Positions 49,926-61,600 of a DNA stretch of 64,000 bases are shown here, piece after piece. The translations under genes and the position numbers were made by a program. The notes below the pieces were generated by a model. The model saw nothing but the letters and a program-made list of their open reading frames with translations, was not told the origin of the DNA and searched no databases. Source of the DNA: Tetragonia tetragonoides (lineage: Eukaryota; Streptophyta; Magnoliopsida; Caryophyllales; Aizoaceae); the NCBI GenBank assembly GCA_038025085.1, contig CM076144.1, forward strand, positions 36,676,501 to 36,740,500, read 5' to 3'. Each line of letters starts with the position of its first letter. Within the stretch, counting starts at the first letter, position 1.

Positions 49926-50666
49926 TCTATATGGTTAAAGAAAGTGATTATCGTCTTTCTTTACTGATTCAGGAATTATCCCACCTTGAGGTTGTTTCAA
50001 GCTCTGGAAGAAACAAAACATTTTTCTCACATGTATCTAGTATTATAGATTTATTATGTTTTATTATATCCCTGTGCTCTAACTCATCACATCAATAATG
50101 TTCTACAGCGATGGCTTAACATAATGTGGAGGAGAGTAACATACCAGTGGGACATCTTCAAGCTTCAAAGCAGCACTTCTTGGGAATTGCCATACATACA
50201 GGGATCTACATATGCCATTTGAATTGTTCCTCTGCATGTGGAGCCAAGTATGCAAGAACAGCATAAATTTCTATGTCTTCCTGAAGCCCTTCACCTCCTA
50301 AAAAGTTCAACAGACACACAATTGTCCATGGCTTTAAGTGTCATAACCAATGCCAGCAGCCGAAATAACCAGTGGAAATGCATCTCTTTTGCTGCATCAC
50401 TATAATGGTAGAACTTTCTTCATCCTTTTGCAAGTACAATACCCAACAGACATCTAGAAAAGTAAAAGCTTCAATTTCTACTGTGCCCACTAACTATAAT
50501 AAAGTAAGAAAACTCTGTAATTGATGATCTGCCCCTGGACAGCAATTTTACAGCCCCACTCCTTGAAAAGAGATTTGGAGGTGTAAGGAGAATCTCTTTT
50601 GCAGCAAGAATGCATATGGCCACATGGGTTGAAACATGAAAGAACTGCATGAAACACAAGCCATTT

Positions 50667-51068
50667 ATCTAATATTCACTCCAGGAACAAATGCAAATAT
50701 CCAATCTCTGATTAACACTCAAGCACAAAAGACACGAAGGTCCCAAATCGTGGTTAAACTGTAAGGGAAATCAACAAATCAATTCCATAAACCTCTGCAT
50801 GCATTTGTTATAGGAGATGCTAGACTAAGTTAATTACAAATAAGATCCATGTTGTGATTCACATCTAATATTCACTCCAGGAACAAATGCAAATATCCAA
50901 TCTCTGATTAACACTCAAGCACAAAAGACACGAAGGTCCCAAATCGTGGTTAAACTGTAAGGGAAATCAACAAATCAATTCCATAAACCTCTGCATGCAT
51001 TTGTTATAGCCCTTATAGGAGATGTTAGACTAAGTTAATTACAAGTAAGATCCATGTTGTGATTCACA
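50667..51068. repeat. Recent 206-bp tandem duplication
   Basis: ATCTAATATTCACTCC begins two almost identical units at 50667 and 50873. The second has an extra CCCTTATAG and two or three substitutions. It lies within or upstream of the exon-like region. Confidence 0.93.
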
Positions 51069-51265
51069 AAACCATTTTTTTCCAATTGCGTTCTCTCTTT
51101 CCAATGTTCAACTGACACGTTTATACATGCCTTCCCTGGTAGAAAGAAGATGACTCTTTCACACATTCAGAATAATAACTGAATCCTCATCAGGTGCACA
51201 GGTAAGGTCAACAACAACCTTGGGATAGTTGTATTTGAGGTTCAAAGATAGTTCTCTTCAACAAA

Positions 51266-51400
51266 ATACCCCCCCCCCACCCCCCACCCCCCACCCCCCA
51301 CACACACACCCCCCAAAAAAATCAAAACAAAGAATGTTGGCAGTGACCTATAATCTATATCGCAAAAAAATTTAAAAAAAAAAAAAAAAAAAACCAATCT
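51266..51400. repeat. C/A-rich low-complexity tract and A run
   Basis: Runs of seven to ten C interrupted by single A residues (51269-51300), then ACACACACC, and an A run around 51375-51393. Protein frames across it are artefacts. Confidence 0.9.
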
Positions 51401-52073
51401 TGTTTGGAGATAGAAACTGTTCTCAGTGTTCTGACATCGATAGATGACAGCAACTCGATAATAATGGGTCATTGTTAACTCATTTAAAATAAAAGAAGGA
51501 TACTTTGATGATCGATATCTCAGGAGATCCGAGGCCACGTCATAATATATCTTTCAATTTGAAAAGCTCACGAATAATATTTTTCATGCATAACAAAGAA
51601 TTTACCAATTGATGGGCATTGTACAACATTTTAGAAACTTCTGGACTCTTCCTGCCAATAAATTAGCACCAAACATTCTGAACACAATTATATCAGCAGA
51701 TTTTTGCCTTAGCATTAAAGATACAGCTACCTTGCCAAGAAGAGTCATTGAGTTTGGCAGCTTAATTGATATCTGCATACTGTTTCTCATGGATGGATAG
51801 ACAAACTAAAAATACCAGAACTTCATAAATAATGATGGAGCCACATACGCAAGAGATAGGGAGCAAAAAGCCAACAATTGCACAAATGCATTTTAGCCTT
51901 TGATTTTGAAGGGACAAAAATCTTTCGGCCTATCTTTTTCAGTAAGAAGTACTAACAAGTACAATGTAAACTTACAAAGGAATTAGTACATTTCATTTTA
52001 ACTTTTAACAATCTAAGATAAATCCAGAACTAGTATTCTAGGTACACGAATTACCTAAATTTTTGACGAAGAT

Positions 52074-53438
52074 TCACAATCCCCTGGTTAAGCTCTGCCA
52101 AACTTCAATGAGCTGCTGATCTTTCCTTGTAATAAACATTTTGTTCCCACCGAAGCACAAGTTGGTTATTTTGTTCCCTCCTAAATCTTTAGCTCTTCCC
52201 ATCAAGTTCCTTTTATAGAACCTTTCATCAATACTATCTCCATCACCACTCTTTGATGAACTAAGCAAGACCTCTGACCACAATTCCAAATTCCCACCTT
52301 TACTAACAAAGACATTATTCCCATGACATTCAACTTTACAACCCAAACCCTCTTTTTTCGCATTTATCAACTTCGTCTGATTTCCCAAACAAACCCATTG
52401 GCTTTCACTACTAAGATTTCTCATATCAAGAGAGAACACCTCACCAGAATTCACCCCAACTTTGAAAATAGCTGACAAAGAACTCGAAACAGCAACATCA
52501 GCAAAGCAATCCACATTCTCCTTCAACTCCCAAACCACATTTCCAGACCTAATATCCCACAATTTGATGCTACCAACTACACCATTAGGTCCACTATGAG
52601 ACCCAGATGCCATTAACAAATTATAACTAGAAACCCAACTCAATCTTGTTGCTGGAATACTAGAACAATCAAATTCTGTACCATAAATCTCATTTCTAGC
52701 AATCTGTATAACAGGCCTAAAATCACCCAACACATCATAAACCATAATTGTATTAGAATTTCTCCGACCCGATTCGAAACTTACAAATAAATGGTCGTTG
52801 GATGATCCAATAGCTTGAACAGTTGAACTAGACCTAGTTGCATTCTCCCAATTCAAACTCTCTTTTACAGAACCCTTTCGAAGATCGAGTATTTGCAACC
52901 CAGAAAAATCAGTGGCGCCAGCAGCTGCCAGATTAGGAGAGATAGCCAGTAAAGAATCAACAGCTACAAATTGGGTCAAAATGGTTGACTTTTTGGTGAA
53001 CGACCAGTCAAAAGAAGTGATTTTGCTACCATGAGCAACATGAACAGAGCCAAACGACGTCGTAGAAATAGCTGAAGGGTTATCTCTCCCATTTAGGGGC
53101 AAAAGCAATGATTTTTCAAGATCAAATGGGTCGAATTGAGATGGGTCAGAGAGAGATTTGATTAAAAGTGGCTCAATTCCATAGAATTGGGATTCCAAAA
53201 TTAGGTTTTGAAGGTCTAGGGTTTTGAAATTTGAGGGAAGATTGCCAGTTCTGAGGAGAGAGAGAATGGTGGAGAATAATTGGGGATCTCTATCAATGAA
53301 TGGAGGATCTGAATTTGATTTTGAAGAGTGGGAAATGGTGGAAAGGAATGAATTGGGGCCAGCTTGATTTAGGGTTTGTTGGGTAGTTTGGAAGATTTGA
53401 CCACCTACATTGAGGGTTAAAATAATTGATGATTTCAT
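52074..53438 (-). CDS. BTB/POZ (KCTD-type) protein with WD40-like C-terminal region
   Basis: This intronless frame of 454 residues starts at ATG 53438-53436 (MKSSIILTLNVGGQIF). The open frame continues 10 codons upstream, but only from TTG. Residues 5-100 form a T1/KCTD-type BTB domain with TLNVGGQIFQTT, FIDRDPQLFSTILSLLRTG and an FYGIEPL end. The rest resembles a beta-propeller: LQILDLRKG, IMVYDVLG, SIKLWDIRSGNVVWEL, and ITNLCFGGNKMFITRK near the end. Arabidopsis At5g41330 and At3g09030 have this size and architecture. Such proteins may act as substrate adaptors for CUL3 ubiquitin ligases; that role is inferred from the fold and not shown here. The frame is undamaged. The DNA just upstream is AT-rich with no clear TATA motif. 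Confidence 0.9.
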   Translation of the reverse strand: MKSSIILTLNVGGQIFQTTQQTLNQAGPNSFLSTISHSSKSNSDPPFIDRDPQLFSTILSLLRTGNLPSNFKTLDLQNLILESQFYGIEPLLIKSLSDPSQFDPFDLEKSLLLPLNGRDNPSAISTTSFGSVHVAHGSKITSFDWSFTKKSTILTQFVAVDSLLAISPNLAAAGATDFSGLQILDLRKGSVKESLNWENATRSSSTVQAIGSSNDHLFVSFESGRRNSNTIMVYDVLGDFRPVIQIARNEIYGTEFDCSSIPATRLSWVSSYNLLMASGSHSGPNGVVGSIKLWDIRSGNVVWELKENVDCFADVAVSSSLSAIFKVGVNSGEVFSLDMRNLSSESQWVCLGNQTKLINAKKEGLGCKVECHGNNVFVSKGGNLELWSEVLLSSSKSGDGDSIDERFYKRNLMGRAKDLGGNKITNLCFGGNKMFITRKDQQLIEVWQSLTRGL

Positions 53439-54246
53439 TGATACTTTAGCTTGGTAGCAAACTAGCAATCGTGAATCTTAATCTCGTATCTAGATGAACA
53501 AAAGAAGAAGAAAAGTGATCTACTTTTTATTCTTTAATTTTGGTTTTAATGGATACAGTGAACGATTTTGGAGTTTTGGACTTGGATATGGAGCTTCCAT
53601 ATGGTCAATGTTTAAGGTTTGGACTTTTGGAGTCGTGTGACCAACTGACCATCAATCAATTTCTTCTTCTTTTTTTTTTTTCCTTTGATAAGAACCATCA
53701 ATCAATTTCTTGACATTATTGATTTTATTTTTTGACGATATAGAATATACTCCTATTAATTAAATTTTTTGGATTTTGGTGTTACAAGTTGTAAATTGGT
53801 AGAAATAGGAGTAGAACTTAGTTTTAAGTAAACTACTCCCCTATTTAATGACCGTTGGATTTCTTTAAAAATAGAATTTTTTAGAAATATTGGTTCAAAC
53901 TTCAATCTTTAAAAATAGATTCGAGTTTGAATATACGGTTTGAATGATTTTTCTTGCTAAGGGTTTGCTTTCTACTTGGAGAGAATTTGAGTTTGAAAAT
54001 GGACCTTACGAAATAAAAGGAATTAGAATCTATCCTTCATTTGGTTGGCATATACTTAAGAAGTCAAAAATTAAAACGAGTACAGTAATAAGAAGTAATA
54101 TATACAATGTATCATTTAAAATTTGTTGAAGCCATATATTATATTCAAAAAAAAAAAAAGAAAAAAGATAAAGATGATTTTGTTGTCAAACACGAATTAA
54201 AGAAACGTAAATCAATCATAATGGGATAGTGATGTAATGCCCTCAC
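53439..54246. other. Intergenic upstream of the BTB gene
   Basis: AT-rich, T run near 53669. Presumably contains the promoter of the minus-strand BTB gene. No gene seen. Confidence 0.5.
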
Positions 54247-54925
54247 CTTGAAGCTACGGGTGAGCAGAAATTACGGGTACCCAGTATCGGAATCGGAATT
54301 GGTTAGGAACCGGTGGTTCCGAAACCGGAACCGGTCTAGCCAATTCCAATTCCCAGAAATAGGAATCGGTACGAACCAACTTCAATTCCAATTCTTGACT
54401 TTTAGGAACCGGAACCGGTTGGGTACCCAGTGTAAAAAAATTAAATGACTTTTTTCCTTTGTTAGAAATAAAATTGGTGATTTTCTAGTAAGGTTAGTAG
54501 TTTAAAATTTTTCATTTGTAATTTTAATGTTTTTAATGATTATATTTGTAATATTAATAATTAAATAATTGTATACATTATTTAAATTTTGATTTACAAT
54601 GTTAAGTATTTTGATTGTAGTATTTGATTTTATATTTGCGGTATTTTTGGAAACTAATATTTATTAGTGTAATATTTTTATTGGTGTTTTTTATTATAAA
54701 AATATACATTTATTTAATTTAAAAAATAAGAAAATTTGGATTTAATGCGGACTTGGGTACCCAGGAACCGATGGGTACCAGTTGGATCCAATTCCAATTC
54801 CCAAGGTTTAGGAACCGATGCAACCAATTTCAGTTCCTACAAATTAGGAACCGGTGGATCCAATTCCAATTCCGAGTAGTATAATACCTGGTGGGTACCC
54901 GGTTGCGGTCACCCCTACTTGAAGC
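54247..54925. mobile_element. Non-autonomous hAT element (663 bp) with perfect 8-bp target duplication
   Basis: CTTGAAGC occurs at 54247-54254 and 54918-54925. The element starts TACGGGTGAGCAG (54255) and, inversely from 54917, TAGGGGTGACCGC, a good hAT terminus pair. Both ends are packed with GGAACCGG and AATTCCAATTCC motifs and GGGTACCCA palindromes, and the centre is very AT-rich. No coding capacity. Confidence 0.9.
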
Positions 54926-55330
54926 GACTCATATAAGTTTTTTTTGATCAAAATAATGTCTATGTAGTACTTTATACTGGTACAACTACATATAATTTTT
55001 TTTCGTTATCAAATTATATATAATTATCTTTGAAAATAGTTATGAAGAAAATATATATACACACAAAAAAGATACATTCAAAATAAAAACGAAGTGATAC
55101 AATATTTATTGAAATCAACGTTTTTTTTTTATTTTATTATCAAAATAGCTAACCCCCTACCTTCCATAGGTATGAATAGGAGAGCAAAGGTATAAGAGGA
55201 GGGGGCACAAAGATGATCCCAAGTTATCGGTAAATTGAGACTTTACCAACAAAACTAAATTAATTACTCCCTTTGTATGAAAGTTAGTTAATCCCAAAAT
55301 TAGTTAATCCCCAAAAAGAAAAGCTGTAAA
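54926..55330. other. Intergenic 3' flank of the RAV gene
   Basis: AT-rich with a T run near 55120. The part next to 55331 probably contains the 3' UTR. A duplicated TTAGTTAATCCC(C/A) motif lies at 55286-55312. Confidence 0.5.
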
Positions 55331-56329
55331 TTAGTTAATCTTCTTGCCAAATAGCCAAACCACTTTATCAATATCAATTATCCAAAATGTTTGAGGGGGT
55401 TCCCTCACAATACTGCCATTATATCCCCTCAACTCACACCTGAAGAACATCACACTGTCCTCTTTTTTCAAATTCTTCTCCTTAACAAACTTGTTCCACC
55501 CCGTTGTTAACACATAACTCTGACTACTGCTCCAATAACCATACTTAAATCTCCAATTCTTCATCGATCTATCATAGAAGGTAAGCTCTATACCTCCTCC
55601 TCCTCCTCCTTCTCCTTCGACGACGGCCCCATTATTCGGGTCATCGTTGCTATTAACCTTTAAAGGAGGAAAATATTTTGTGGCATGTCTCTTAGGGATC
55701 ACAATCCTATTAAGCGAGCCCACATCGCTAGGTGTCAACATCTTCCTAAACATTTCTTGATAAAAATAACCATCTCTTATGCCTTGGCTATTATTGTGTG
55801 CATATTGAGTTAATAACATTGTTTGATCATTATTACTCACTTGAGAGATTGAAGATAGGTATTCATAAAACTTGGTATGATAAGAACCATCCTTGAGCAT
55901 TTCCAACACTTGGTGAGTTGAGTATTGCTCTTGGAAGGCAGGCTCGTGCGCGGTTGCGACCGTCATTGCAATGTTGCGGTGCGGATGATCATTGGCCGGT
56001 AGGAGCTTGATGGCGGCGCTATCATAGGCGGTCGCAGCCGCCTCCTCAGTCTTGAAGGTGCCTAACCATATTCTAAGGTGGTTAACATATATTTGGGCAC
56101 CCCAATTACCATTTGGTTGAATGACTACACCTTTATAATGTTGATTATTGAGCTTATTATTAGTAGAGGTTGTGGCTATTTCTCTTTCACCAAGAGGAGA
56201 ACTAGAGCTTGTTGAATCTGAGGTTTGACCTTCTTCCAATATATCTTTGTTTTCGCTACACAAAAGTTGTACTTCTTCAACTAGTATACCCTTGTCTTTG
56301 TTAAGCAAAGGTTGAAAATTTTCCTCCAT
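55331..56329 (-). CDS. RAV-family transcription factor (AP2/ERF plus B3 domains)
   Basis: The 332-residue frame starts at ATG 56329-56327. An acidic, Ser-rich leader precedes an AP2 domain at about residues 64-118 ([17 protein letters not shown], then WLGTF and [10 protein letters not shown]). A B3 domain follows at about 193-305, starting [20 protein letters not shown] and including [23 protein letters not shown] proteins bind CAACA (AP2) and CACCTG (B3) sites in the nucleus and often repress growth or flowering genes. Arabidopsis At1g51120/At1g50680 are the closest type I can suggest. The C-terminal repression motif of RAV proteins (R/K-LFGV) seems degenerate here: [10 protein letters not shown]. 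The coding part has no intron. A six-Gly run inside the B3 region (about 241-246) may vary in length. Confidence 0.93.
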   Translation of the reverse strand: MEENFQPLLNKDKGILVEEVQLLCSENKDILEEGQTSDSTSSSSPLGEREIATTSTNNKLNNQHYKGVVIQPNGNWGAQIYVNHLRIWLGTFKTEEAAATAYDSAAIKLLPANDHPHRNIAMTVATAHEPAFQEQYSTHQVLEMLKDGSYHTKFYEYLSSISQVSNNDQTMLLTQYAHNNSQGIRDGYFYQEMFRKMLTPSDVGSLNRIVIPKRHATKYFPPLKVNSNDDPNNGAVVEGEGGGGGGIELTFYDRSMKNWRFKYGYWSSSQSYVLTTGWNKFVKEKNLKKEDSVMFFRCELRGYNGSIVREPPQTFWIIDIDKVVWLFGKKIN

Positions 56330-56334
56330 AGTAC

Positions 56335-57487
56335 CTGAAGAGGAAAAATCAAGGAATAATTAATAATAAGTGTTGGAACCCCTTTTTTTTATTATTTTTT
56401 ATCGCAAAAAGTAAAAAAATTGACACCCATAGTACATGAAAATTGATATGTACAAACAAAAATGTGATAATTTAAATTTTGTCGCTTCATAAGAATTTCT
56501 AATCAATGACTCAAAGTGTCTTCTATAATATTTTTGTGAAAAATATACCATGCATGCTAAATGAATTCAGTCCATTACTTATAAATAAGCCTTTTGAAAC
56601 CAAACTCAGACGATCCAAAATTGTAGATATTACACATATTATTTTCAAGTAATTAGCATGGAACCACAAAACTATTCAGAAAAAGAAACTATTTTAGTAC
56701 CTAACAAATTTTGTAGTCTTGGCATGGCTTTGGTTCACACAACGATTGCTCTAACTGAAGTGCTGGACCTTCCCTCGACTTCCCGTGTGTGTTGGAACCT
56801 TTGCAAAAAAGAAAAAACGAAAAAGAAAAAACCAGCAAAAAAAAAAGGGCTTCATCATAAACCATGTTTTAGTAGGAAGTAGCACTAATAATGGCTGCAT
56901 CTCCAAATTGCAAATGGGTGTGAGTTTTATCAGCAAGTAATCAATCCATACGCATTACTCCTCTTCTTTTTCTTTTTTCTTTTTTTTTTTTAATCACATT
57001 ACTACTCCTTATTGGAAATCAAATATAGGGTCTGTTTTTTTTTCCATGAAAAAAATGAATTAAACTTAATTGATTTATACTGAAGTGATCAATATTGAAT
57101 TTATTTGAAAGTGTGTGTTGAATTTATTAAATTTATTTGATCATCATCGTAAACATATATTAGAATAAAAAAAATGTAAGTAATAGGTCCGTATCTAAAT
57201 TGAGCCGAAACTAAATTAAATTGAAATTAACCGAATTAAACTGTATTGAAGTAAAATTAAGTTGAGGATAATAGAGTATCACTATTCATTCAATCTCAAA
57301 AGACAAGCCACACGTGAGCCACCAAATAAAGGAAAAACATAGTACTACAAACAAGCTTCAAATCTGCAATTTTTCAGGCTTACATGGCATTGCATAAACA
57401 AACAAACAAACAAACATACAAGCAAAAAAAAACTTTAATTTCCCCTCAAAAAAAATTAAAACTTTATTTAAAACTTTTTGGGCTCAC
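56335..57487 (-). other. Probable 5'-UTR intron of the RAV gene
   Basis: On the minus strand AAG then GTGAGCC at 57487 forms a good donor. TTCCTCTTCAG at about 56345-56335 forms a good acceptor five bases before the ATG. The upstream exon would run from about 57690 to 57488, with TATATATT (near 57720) as TATA box. It contains a short upstream ORF starting ATGTTCTATCTCC. The intron would be about 1.15 kb. It also holds the ORF at 56658-56882 (plus), which I do not believe. Confidence 0.5.
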
Positions 57488-57699
57488 CTTCTGATGAAAA
57501 AATTTTCTGCTTTGGATCAGATTGACCTTCCTCAGTTGCTCTGATTGCTACAAGCTCGAGAACACCCTTTAACGATGGAGTTAATTACACTGAAGTACTC
57601 CACTTAGATTGTCAACTTTTTGTTTATTAAGAAGAAATCGAAATAGTGAAGGAGATAGAACATTGTTGTTTTGATGTTGTTGGATGAAAACAATGAAGA

Positions 57700-58696
57700 G
57701 ATGAAGACCTGACAAAATATATAAGCACTTCATCTTATGCGATAATCAGGGAAAAGAATTCTATACGACATAAGTATATTATTATAATAATAGTCATAGA
57801 GTTGAACTTAATAAGGGAAGCTATGTTCTTAATTTTGGTAAAGGGATTATTTCAAGAAATTTTTTTATTCTAAAAGATATTAGCCATTACCAACAATTAT
57901 TTGTATAACACAAAAATTCGTATGAGACGTTCCTAAAAGGAGAACGAAAAACTCCGGGTTACATTGTTTGTGAGACCCTTTTACTACCCATGAAAGGAAA
58001 GTACATATTACCAGATGTATTAGTACTAATTAATTCTAAATTTAGAAGAATCAGATATTTGAGATAGGTTGATATTCAGATTTTCCAATTAAAGTTCATA
58101 AGTAAAGCCCTTTTCTCATCAAAAAGATTCCATTGTGTGAATCAAATATCTCGTTCATGTTTGTTTCTGAGATTGCACAATATATGGTTTTGTTTCCAAA
58201 TTGTTTCCCATAAAAAATAAAGCAATGCAGTAAGGAAAAAGAAAGGAAATGAGAGATTATTCAAAATCCTGTACTAGCATTGCTAACTGCGCTGTGTATT
58301 AGTATTATACATTACAAGATGCATAAGATACAGGCAAACAAGACCTAAGGGGCTAAGGTCTATGGACTAAACAGTTAGATCTTGGGATAGAAATGAACCT
58401 ACAACTCTATCCATAACACTGCTTTCTACCAAAACATTGCCATTTCTCTCCTCTAAGATCCAGCCTACTTCAGAAACACGTCCGAAAAGGGAAGTCACCC
58501 TTATCGCTCCATCTACAAGTCAGCAATTCAGCACCATACTACATCTCCCCTTGAACTTCAAGGCGAAGAACCCTTTTCGGGTTGAGGACCAACAAATTAT
58601 TGTGTTTGTGTGTGTGTGGGTATTGTCGAAAGGTGTCTGGACAACCATATAGACTTACATCTGCTTTATGGGCCCAAAGACACTGCATTCGACTGG
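57700..58696. other. Intergenic, no gene seen
   Basis: Contains the presumed RAV promoter at the left and the 3' flank of the next minus-strand gene at the right (about 58400-58696). Confidence 0.5.
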
Positions 58697-61600
58697 TTAG
58701 CTGACACCCGGCTGGATCATTGGAAAGAATGACCAGTTCTTGCTGACCTCTCCTTCGTTCCCTACAACTTTCTCATTAGCCCACCAGTTGGAGCTGATGG
58801 AAGGTTTATCATCGGAAACCACACCGTTTATATGGTCGAAGTTGAATTCCTTTATTGACCCGAGGGAGGCAGCCCGCTGCTTCTGATGCCGCTGCCCCTC
58901 CTCCCCGTTTGGTGAAGCTCTCTCAGTTGTTCCAGCTGCAGTGCTGTCGTCAACCAAGGCGCTTGCATTGTCATGATCTCTTGCCTCCGAGTTCTGCAGT
59001 GCTCTAGGCAATGATGTCGGCTTCTTTTCCACACATCTGACTACATCCTCAGCAGTCAACTCAAAGGAGACACGGTGATCGATGAGGGCATCGTTGTTTC
59101 GGTGTCCATTGGGTAAATTTGGAAGTGCTGAGACTACTGAATCTTGGCGATCCAAAAGGAAGCCATCACGAGACTTGGGCTGTACAGTATCTGGGGTCAC
59201 TGAACCAGATGCTTGCTGTGATCCCCACCGGACAGCGTCTGGGGTCACTGAACCAGATGCTTGCTGCGATCCCCACCGGAAAGCGTCTGGGGTCACTGAA
59301 CCAGATGCTTGCTGCGATCCCCACCGGAAAGCGTCTGGGGTCACTGAACCAGATGCTTGCCACGATCCCCACCGGACAGCATCTGGGGTCACTGAACCAG
59401 ATGCTTGTCGTGATCCCCACCGAACAGCGTCTGGGGTCACTGAACCAGATGCTTGCCGTGATTCCCATTCACGGTCAGCCCCTGCTTCGAGGGTAAGGAG
59501 CTTTGGAGGAACCCCGTATCGTATATCAGGGAAGTACGGAACTCCACCAGGAAAGTCACGGTCAGGAAAGGGTGAGGATGTGCCTGAACCGGAGACAGCT
59601 GAACCGGGTGAAATCAGGGGACCCACAGGGCTTCCAGGCTGGAGTAGATACGATTGAAATTCATAGTGCGAAGCAGTGAATCTTGGACCAACATCACCAT
59701 TACGGTGAATTGGGTCAAGAAGCTGAGCGAATGGTACCTCAGGTGAGGAAGGTGTTGTCAAGTGCACTGACTCAGGGGGAGGAGTAAAAGGAGCAGTTGA
59801 AGGTTCAGTGGTATAGGTCGAGAAGACCGGAGGAGTAACCAACTGGGTCTCGTGGGCATATGGACCAATAGCGAAAATGGAGCGGGGACCGCCTGGGGAG
59901 TACATATTAGCAGAGATAGAGTTAAAACCCACTGAGCCAGCAGGAGACTGTACAGCTGATTGAGGTTCAGATGGCAGGAATGATGCAGGAGATGAGGGAG
60001 GAGCAACAAAAGGGATTCTGATAGCTGGTGGTTGACTAGCATTTTCAGGAGGGCGAGCAGTAGTTCCGTTTCCTGCTGGTGCTGGCTCAGGGACAAGGAC
60101 AGCATGTCCAAATCGCTTGGTGTTTTTTTGTGATCCAAAACACCAATATACACTCCAACAGCTGCTCCATCTTCGCTTCTGCACAACATAAAGTAACGGC
60201 AACATTAGTTTTACTAATCCTTTATCAGAGCTGAAGATCATTAGTAGCAATGATCAGATGGCACAGCATGACATCTTAACAGAGCAAGAACACTTTTATT
60301 TTTCTTAGATAAGAGAGCAAGAACACTTTTATAACTTGTTTAAAGATATCACACGGAAAAAATTCCAAAGTTAACTCAAATCTGACACACCTATAAGTAT
60401 CTAGTATCTACCATTGTATTACCTCTCAAGACTAGAAGACTACAGAAACAGAAAAAGAAAACAAAAACAGAAAGGTGGCAGATGCAACGTGATCCTTCTG
60501 AGTTTGTCACTCCAAAATCAGTAACAGCTAACAGAAATTGTTTCGTACCACGCCATTCATGCAAGTATATGAGGAAAACGACAAAGTTGCAACCAAAACA
60601 GTATTAGACAAAGTATGGCACCAGAAAGGGAATTGCTTGAATATACATGTGAAAACACCCAATTTCACATGAAGGGGACAGATACATCACAACTCACACA
60701 ACATTTAATTCAAGCATCACCTCTATCTAAAGTAAAGATTCATTGAATGCCAGATAATTCACAACTATTCTTCTTTTTCTTCCTTTTTCTTTTCAGTGAA
60801 TACGCAACAACAATTCTAATTAGCAATTTTCTTAGGATTTTCTGTTCCATGAAAAAACAAATAAGCTCCCCCCTCCCCCCCCAACACACACTTTGTGTGA
60901 GTACTGAGTAAGCACAGGGAACTACATTAATTATGAGACAGTAACACACACCGATTAGAGAATCTTTAGACCAATCAACAACTTCTATAATTGCAAGCAA
61001 GTTGAAGCTTTGAAGATCTGGAATCTTAGTCAAGCAACATTTAATAGTACTTGAACATAAGTTCTTAAAGAGGAAAGGGTCTTTGTCTCACAAAATTGCA
61101 GGACTTTGGCAAGCAAAAGATTTTCAAGAGCAATCCTATTCTTTTCACAACTCGGTAGACTTTTAAGAATATTTTGTGGTCCTGAATGTCTCTTATGAAC
61201 AGCATCATACTGCAATTAATATGCAGGACTCTTGATTATGAGAAGAGAAGTGTAGTTGATCAGCTGGGAGAAAAACATCTATCCAAATTTCTAAAGTCCA
61301 TCATCAGCAAATTTTTATGACGTGATATACTCATAACATGATATTCATCATCAGTAATTATGAGGTGAAATACTCATAACATGATATTCATCATCAGTAA
61401 TTATGAGGTGACATACTCATCACATGACATAAAAGGTTTGGTGGGATATAACATCACCAAAATTGTACTCTGTACTAATTGATATAATTAACAAGAACTC
61501 GTAACACTTCCCTCCAAGTAGAGCAATCCAGTTGCAATCCAGAAATAGCATGTGAACAGGACATAAGCATAATTGTGAAGGAACGCTTGGGTGGGTTTAT

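Larger units (their letters stand above)
48421..51790 (-). other. Exon-like segments of an unrecognised multi-exon gene or gene remnant
   Basis: Several minus-strand blocks look coding. (a) 48421-48588: a 55-codon block ending RNPRMLYSM and TAA. (b) About 48705-48640: VPTWWTPAPENQNFLCVEDSL after an AG. (c) 49965-50003: SLKQPQGGIIPES between TTCTTCCAG and GTAAAG. (d) 50145-50231: exactly 29 codons between CATGCAG and GTATGT, with WQFPRSAALKLEDVPL. (e) 50294-50416: 41 codons including KEMHFHWLFRLLALVM. (f) About 51605-51650 and 51735-51775: short blocks with KSPEVSKMLYNAHQL and ISIKLPNSMTLLGK. Junctions c/d keep phase. In the d/e area other frames are also open, so details are uncertain, and a and b are not cleanly joined. 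This could be a diverged gene, a pseudogene or long transcript sequence. No family recognised. Confidence 0.35.

Noticed and set aside
51242..51538. Minus-strand frame of 98 codons with Gly-rich tail
   Set aside because: Its tail is the C/A-rich tract and its middle a run of Phe from poly-A; no domain seen. The first part was considered as an exon of the neighbouring unrecognised gene, but has no clear splice borders.
56658..56882. Plus-strand frame of 74 codons
   Set aside because: It lies in the presumed RAV leader intron and ends in a Lys-rich low-complexity stretch; no family recognised.
59082..59657. Long plus-strand frames (up to 191 codons) opposite the Pro/Ser-rich gene
   Set aside because: The 48-bp repeat is a multiple of three, so any phase that lacks a stop in one unit stays open. 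The minus frame matches a known family and the others match nothing I know.
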